Origin: Myxococcus stipitatus
Lineage (GTDB): Bacteria; Myxococcota; Myxococcia; Myxococcales; Myxococcaceae
Length of the DNA: 64,000 nucleotides
Assembly (NCBI RefSeq): GCF_037414475.1
Contig: NZ_CP147913.1
Location: 1,550,001 to 1,614,000, forward strand
Direction: 5' to 3'
Below, piece by piece: positions 60,058-64,000 of the stretch (within the stretch, counting starts at the first letter, position 1; each line of letters begins with the position of its first letter). The translations under genes were made by a program, and so were the position numbers. Below the pieces are notes generated by a model that was not told the origin of the DNA, made no database searches, and saw only the letters and a program-made list of their open reading frames with translations.

Positions 60058-63000
60058 ATGAAAGTCTCCTGCCCGTCTTGCCAGACGAACTACAACATCG
60101 ATGACAAGCGGATCCCTCCGGGAGGCGCGAAGCTCAAGTGCGCCCGGTGCCAGACCACCTTCCCCATCAAACCCGAGGGCGTGAGCGCGCCAGCCCCCGC
60201 CGCGCCTCCTCCTCCCGGCGCCATTCCCCTCCCGGGACAGGCCGCGGCCCCCGCCGCGATTCCGCTCCCTGGCGCCGCGCCTTCCGCCACCGCCGCGATT
60301 CCGCTTCCAGGTGCCGCGCCCTCGCCCTCCGCGGCGATTCCCCTGCCGGGTAGCGCACCGTCGGGCGCCATCGCCATGGGAGCCGGCCCGCAGGCCATTC
60401 CCCTCCCCGGCGCGTCCGCCTTCGACGGCGGCGCGATTCCGCTTCCTGGCGCGGCGGCCCCATCCGACAGCTTCGGCTTCGGCTCCGGCGCCATCCCGCT
60501 TCCGGGCGCCGCGCCCCAAGCGTCGGGCTTCGGACAGGGCGCCGGGGCCATTCCGCTTCCGGGCGCCGCGCCCTCGGGTGCCATCGCCATGGGGGCCGGT
60601 CCCGCCGCCATTCCCCTTCCCGGCGCGGCGGCCCCCTTCGACTCCGGCGCAATCCCTCTTCCGGGCGCCTCGGACTCCTTCGGAGAGGGCTTCGATGACG
60701 TGGAGGCGCCCGCTCTCGAGAACCGGGACGTCACGCGCGTCGTGGCCATCCCACTGCCCAACGCCGCGTATCGCGAGCAGGCCGCCACGGCGCCCCCGAG
60801 CTCGGCGCGCGACTTCGACTTCTCCGACGATGCACTGGCGCCGCCGGCGGATGCCTCCCCGTCGGCGTATGGCGCTCCGGACGTGACCGGCACCGCGCGC
60901 GACTTCGACTTCTCCGAGGCAGAGCTCCCGGTCCCCGCCCAGCCCGAGCCGGACCCCTTCGCCTTCGACGTCGAGACCTCGAGCGGTGAGGCCCCCTCCT
61001 TCGCGCTGCCGCCCACCCCCAACCCCGGGCAGGGCGCCTTCCCAGTCGAGGACAACCCCTTCGCGCTGCCGCCGCCTCCCGCGTACGCGCAGCAGCCCGC
61101 GACGGACGACCCCTTCGCGCTTCCTCCTCCGCCCGAGGACAATCCCTTCGCGCTGCCGCCGCCTCCCGCCTACGCGCAGCAGCCCGCGATGGACGACCCC
61201 TTCGCGCTTCCTCCTCCGCCCGAGGACAACCCCTTCGCGCTTCCGCCGCCTCCTTCCTACGCGCAGCAGCCCGCGACGGATGACCCCTTCGCGCTTCCCC
61301 CTCCACCCGAGGACAACCCCTTCGTGCTGCCGCCGCCGCCCGCCTACGCACAGCCCGGGGCGGACGACGCCTTCGCCTTGCCGCCGCCGCCCGCTGGAGG
61401 CCCCTCGTTCGACTTCGGTGAGCTCCCCTCTCCGGTGGATCCATTCTCGGCGGCACCGCCTCCGGCGGGCGCGATGGACTTCTCGGACCTGCCGTCTCCC
61501 GCCGCTCCGGCGATGGACTTCTCGGACCTGCCGTCCCCCGCGCAGGGCGGGTCGTTCGACTTCGCCGCGCCCCCGCCACCGGCGCCGATGCCGGACTTCA
61601 GCCTCGACTTCGCCGACCCGGCACCGCCGCCCGCCGCATCGCCTCCGCCCGCGTCCTTCAACCCCTCGATGGACTTTGGCGACGTGGACTTCGGTTCGCC
61701 GGCTCCCGCGCCCGCGCCGGGCATCCCCGACTCGCTCGAGTTCGACCCCACCGCGCGCCCCGCGGATGACCTGGAAGCGGACCTCTCGGATCCGCTCCCG
61801 CCTCCGCCCAACGCGGGCCCCGCGGATGGTCTGGAGATGTTGTCGTTCATCGACGACGCGGCCAGCCGGGATGGAGGCGCGCAGGCGGGCGCCAAGGTGC
61901 GGCGCTTCCACGTCCGCCGCCGCTCGGGCAAGGTGTTCGGCCCGTTCGACGAGGGCGTCGTCGTCAAGATGCTCGAGGATGGGCAGCTGCTGGGCAACGA
62001 GGACGTCTCGCTGGATTCGGAGTCGTGGTCGGCCATCGGCACCATCCCCACCTTCGCCGCCGCCATCCAGCGGCTGATGGAGGGCCCGGCCAAGGTCGTC
62101 GCGGCGGCGCCCGTCGCCGTGGCGGCGGACGCGGAAGCCCCTCACGCCGACGGGAGCGGCACGCAGGCGAACATGCGCCGCCTGGAGCAGCTCTATGAAG
62201 GCCGCATGGCGGCGGTCTCCGTGGTGGACCGCAGCGGCGCTAACGAGAAGCTCAAGAAGCGCATCCCCTTGTTCATCGCCGCGGGCGTCGCCGTGGTGGT
62301 GATGATCGTCGGCGCGGGGACGGAGTTCGGCACGCGCTACGGTGCCTTTGGCCGCCGGGCCCTGTTCCCAGCGCGTGTCTCGGACGGCTCGCCCGACGCG
62401 CAGCTCGTGACGCAGGCGAAGCAGGCGCTCCTCCAGGACACATTCGGCAGCTACCAGCAGGCGCAGACCCTCGCCGCCCAGGTGCTTCAGCAGAAGGAAT
62501 ACCCGGCGGTCCGGTCGCTGTGGTGCCAGTCCGTCGCCTACCTGCAGCGCAAGTACTCCGCGGCGCCGGTGGCCGACATGGCGCGCTGCCGCGAGGCCCT
62601 GCCGGACATCGCGTTGCTGGGCGAGAAGGACGTGGACTTCATCAAGGTCAGTGCGGCGCTGTCCCTCACTGCCCGGCAGGCGGACGCGGCGCTGGTCCCC
62701 TTGATGGACGCGTTCAGCCGCGAGGGGAATCAGGGCGACCTGGAGCTGGCCTTCCTGGTGGCCGAAGCGCAGACCATGAAGCGTGAACGGGACGCCGCCA
62801 TCGAGACCCTGAAGAAGGTACTCGCGGTGGACCCGAAGTCCGCCAAGGCCCACCACGCGATGGGCAACCTGCACCAGTCCGCGGGCCGCGCGGACGAGGC
62901 CGCGGCCTCGTACACCGCCGCGCTCGAAGCGGACCGCAAGCACGCCTCCTCCGCCGTGGAGCTCGCCGCCGTGCAGCTCCTGGTCCGCAAGGACGTGGAG

Positions 63001-64000
63001 AAGGGCGCGCAGTCCGTGGAAGAGGCCCTGGCCAAGGACGTCCAGTCCGCGCTGGGCCCCGCCGAGCTCGCCCGCGCCCGGGGGCTCAAGGGCGTGGCGC
63101 TCTTCTACCAGCACAAGCCCCGGGAGGCCGAAGCCGAGCTCAAGGCCGCGCTGGAGCAGGACCCGGAGTCGGACTTCATCAAGGCCCAGCTCGCCCACGT
63201 GATGCGCGCGCAGCGCAACTACGAGGGCGCGCTGCCGCTGTACACGGCGCTGGCCTCCGAGGCGGGCGACAACCTGGAGTACGCCGACGGCCACATCTCC
63301 GCGCTGGTGATGACGGGCAAGATGCAGGCGGCGCTGGAGGCGGTGCAGAAGGCCAGCGAGCGCTTCCCCAGCGAGGCCCGCATCGCCTACCTCTACGGCC
63401 GCATCGAGGACGCGCTCGACAAGCTCTCCGAGGCGGAGGGGCACTACAAGCGCGCCATCGCCGCGGACGCCAACCTGGTGGAGGCAAACCTCTACCTCGG
63501 CCGCTTCTATCTGCGTCAACGCCGCAACGCGGAGGCCCGGACCCAGTTGGAGCAGGCCGCTGCGAAGGCCCCCGAACACGCGGGGGTGCGCTCGGGTCTG
63601 GGGGAGCTGGCCCTCGCCGAGAACAACGCACTGCTGGGACAGCAGGAGTTCGAGCGCGCCGTGCAGCTCGACCCCAACCTGGCCGATGCCCACCTGGGCC
63701 TCTCCCGCGTGGCGCTGCTCGCCGGAGACCTGGAGAAGGCGCAGACGGAGGCCAACCGCGCGCTGGAGCTGGACCCGCACCTGCTCAAGGACGGCCGGCT
63801 GCAGCGAGGCATCGTCCTGTGGCGCCTGGGCAAGCTCGAGGAGGCCGTGGCCGAGTTGGAGAAGGCCAAGGGCGAGGACCCCCGCTCCACCACGATTCCC
63901 ATCACCCTGGGCGCCGTGCTGCTCGAGCGCGGAGACCTCCCTGGCGCGGAGAGCAACCTGGGCCTGGCGCTGAGCAACGAGCCCTCCAACCACGAGGCGC
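60058..64000 (+). CDS. Zinc ribbon / Pro-repeat / GYF-like / TPR membrane protein (3' end outside window)
   Basis: 1314 codons in window. Residues 1-35 form an MJ0042-type zinc ribbon (KVSCPSCQTNYNI ... LKCARCQTTF). About ten AIPLPG repeats follow (50-210), then a Pro-rich part with four 29-residue repeats (DNPFALPPPP...YAQQPA...DDPFALPPPP, 331-445). A GYF_2-like domain (about 615-675: FHVRRRSGKVFGPFDEGVVV) comes next, a membrane helix (about 736-758) and TPRs to the end. The layout recalls gliding-motor proteins GltJ/AgmX and AgmK. Homology to either is inference. Starts at ATG 60058. Confidence 0.88.
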   Translation, partial: MKVSCPSCQTNYNIDDKRIPPGGAKLKCARCQTTFPIKPEGVSAPAPAAPPPPGAIPLPGQAAAPAAIPLPGAAPSATAAIPLPGAAPSPSAAIPLPGSAPSGAIAMGAGPQAIPLPGASAFDGGAIPLPGAAAPSDSFGFGSGAIPLPGAAPQASGFGQGAGAIPLPGAAPSGAIAMGAGPAAIPLPGAAAPFDSGAIPLPGASDSFGEGFDDVEAPALENRDVTRVVAIPLPNAAYREQAATAPPSSARDFDFSDDALAPPADASPSAYGAPDVTGTARDFDFSEAELPVPAQPEPDPFAFDVETSSGEAPSFALPPTPNPGQGAFPVEDNPFALPPPPAYAQQPATDDPFALPPPPEDNPFALPPPPAYAQQPAMDDPFALPPPPEDNPFALPPPPSYAQQPATDDPFALPPPPEDNPFVLPPPPAYAQPGADDAFALPPPPAGGPSFDFGELPSPVDPFSAAPPPAGAMDFSDLPSPAAPAMDFSDLPSPAQGGSFDFAAPPPPAPMPDFSLDFADPAPPPAASPPPASFNPSMDFGDVDFGSPAPAPAPGIPDSLEFDPTARPADDLEADLSDPLPPPPNAGPADGLEMLSFIDDAASRDGGAQAGAKVRRFHVRRRSGKVFGPFDEGVVVKMLEDGQLLGNEDVSLDSESWSAIGTIPTFAAAIQRLMEGPAKVVAAAPVAVAADAEAPHADGSGTQANMRRLEQLYEGRMAAVSVVDRSGANEKLKKRIPLFIAAGVAVVVMIVGAGTEFGTRYGAFGRRALFPARVSDGSPDAQLVTQAKQALLQDTFGSYQQAQTLAAQVLQQKEYPAVRSLWCQSVAYLQRKYSAAPVADMARCREALPDIALLGEKDVDFIKVSAALSLTARQADAALVPLMDAFSREGNQGDLELAFLVAEAQTMKRERDAAIETLKKVLAVDPKSAKAHHAMGNLHQSAGRADEAAASYTAALEADRKHASSAVELAAVQLLVRKDVEKGAQSVEEALAKDVQSALGPAELARARGLKGVALFYQHKPREAEAELKAALEQDPESDFIKAQLAHVMRAQRNYEGALPLYTALASEAGDNLEYADGHISALVMTGKMQAALEAVQKASERFPSEARIAYLYGRIEDALDKLSEAEGHYKRAIAADANLVEANLYLGRFYLRQRRNAEARTQLEQAAAKAPEHAGVRSGLGELALAENNALLGQQEFERAVQLDPNLADAHLGLSRVALLAGDLEKAQTEANRALELDPHLLKDGRLQRGIVLWRLGKLEEAVAELEKAKGEDPRSTTIPITLGAVLLERGDLPGAESNLGLALSNEPSNHEA

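Noticed and set aside
60022-63993. Open minus-strand frame of over 1300 codons opposite the last gene
   Set aside because: It is the antisense of a clear zinc ribbon/TPR protein. Its His/Arg/Gly/Val-rich reading has no domain and exists because of G+C-rich codon bias.

Overview
The window is high-G+C DNA with G/C-dominated third codon positions, frequent GTG starts and tightly packed genes. The gene content points to a predatory or gliding delta-lineage bacterium of the Myxococcales, most likely Myxococcaceae. Supporting signs are a PilT paralogue with a Pro/Ala-rich tail, an FHA-DUF4388 protein, many small lipoproteins, a Asp-Ala-Gly-linker surface lipoprotein, giant TPR proteins, a zinc-ribbon/GYF protein resembling gliding-motor components, and a sigma54-type promoter. 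This assignment is inference; no rRNA gene is present.

Layout. 1-1430: end of a GH71-type glucanase, a decayed reading frame, and tRNA-Arg and tRNA-Pro. 1501-8564 (minus): a tight block recX-bamD-hypothetical-TPR-FHA/DUF4388-selD-amidase-rph-rdgB reading towards the tRNAs. 8599-12600: a hypothetical gene, a degenerate repeat array, pilT, and the rplM-rpsI operon with a readable promoter. 12601-21202: a Rep/UvrD helicase, a lipoprotein, an extraordinary Cys-x-x repeat protein, RlmI, a TPR/zincin lipoprotein, maf followed by decaying copies of its own 3' end, a DHH phosphoesterase and a zinc-ribbon membrane protein. 21203-30273: a sigma54 promoter in front of a small basic protein, two lipoproteins, TatD, TcdA, a RecB-like nuclease, an SDR, MutY, DUF2934, and a MetE/UroD-like zinc methyltransferase. 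30406-45453: an outer-membrane barrel, metH with an overlapping ArsR-methyltransferase regulator, patatin, CoA-binding, lipoprotein, DUF2795, YiiX-like peptidase, SirB1-like, Nudix, moaC, a cystathionine synthase/lyase-family enzyme, trxB and a lone cyclic-nucleotide-binding domain. 45638-53522: radC, a small protein, recQ, then a two-gene minus operon with a 1270-residue TPR protein, and a lipoprotein. 53532-53744: three 71-bp tandem hairpins with compensatory base changes. 54003-59862: epimerase, acyltransferase, lipase-like hydrolase, and a glycoconjugate operon (UGM-like flavoprotein, GT2, polysaccharide deacetylase). 60058-end: a zinc ribbon/Pro-repeat/GYF/TPR protein that runs off the window.

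Functional themes are genome maintenance and house-cleaning (RecX, Rep, MutY, RadC, RecQ, RdgB, Maf, Nudix), methionine and one-carbon metabolism with its likely SAH-sensing regulator, cell-envelope biogenesis (BamD, amidase, acyltransferase, GT2/deacetylase), and RNA maturation (RNase PH, TcdA, RlmI, two tRNAs). There is no phage, IS element, CRISPR array or biosynthetic megasynthase. The least explained signals are the covarying hairpin array, the CXX protein, the degenerate repeats next to gene 3' ends, and the dyad overlapping the start of the ArsR-type regulator.
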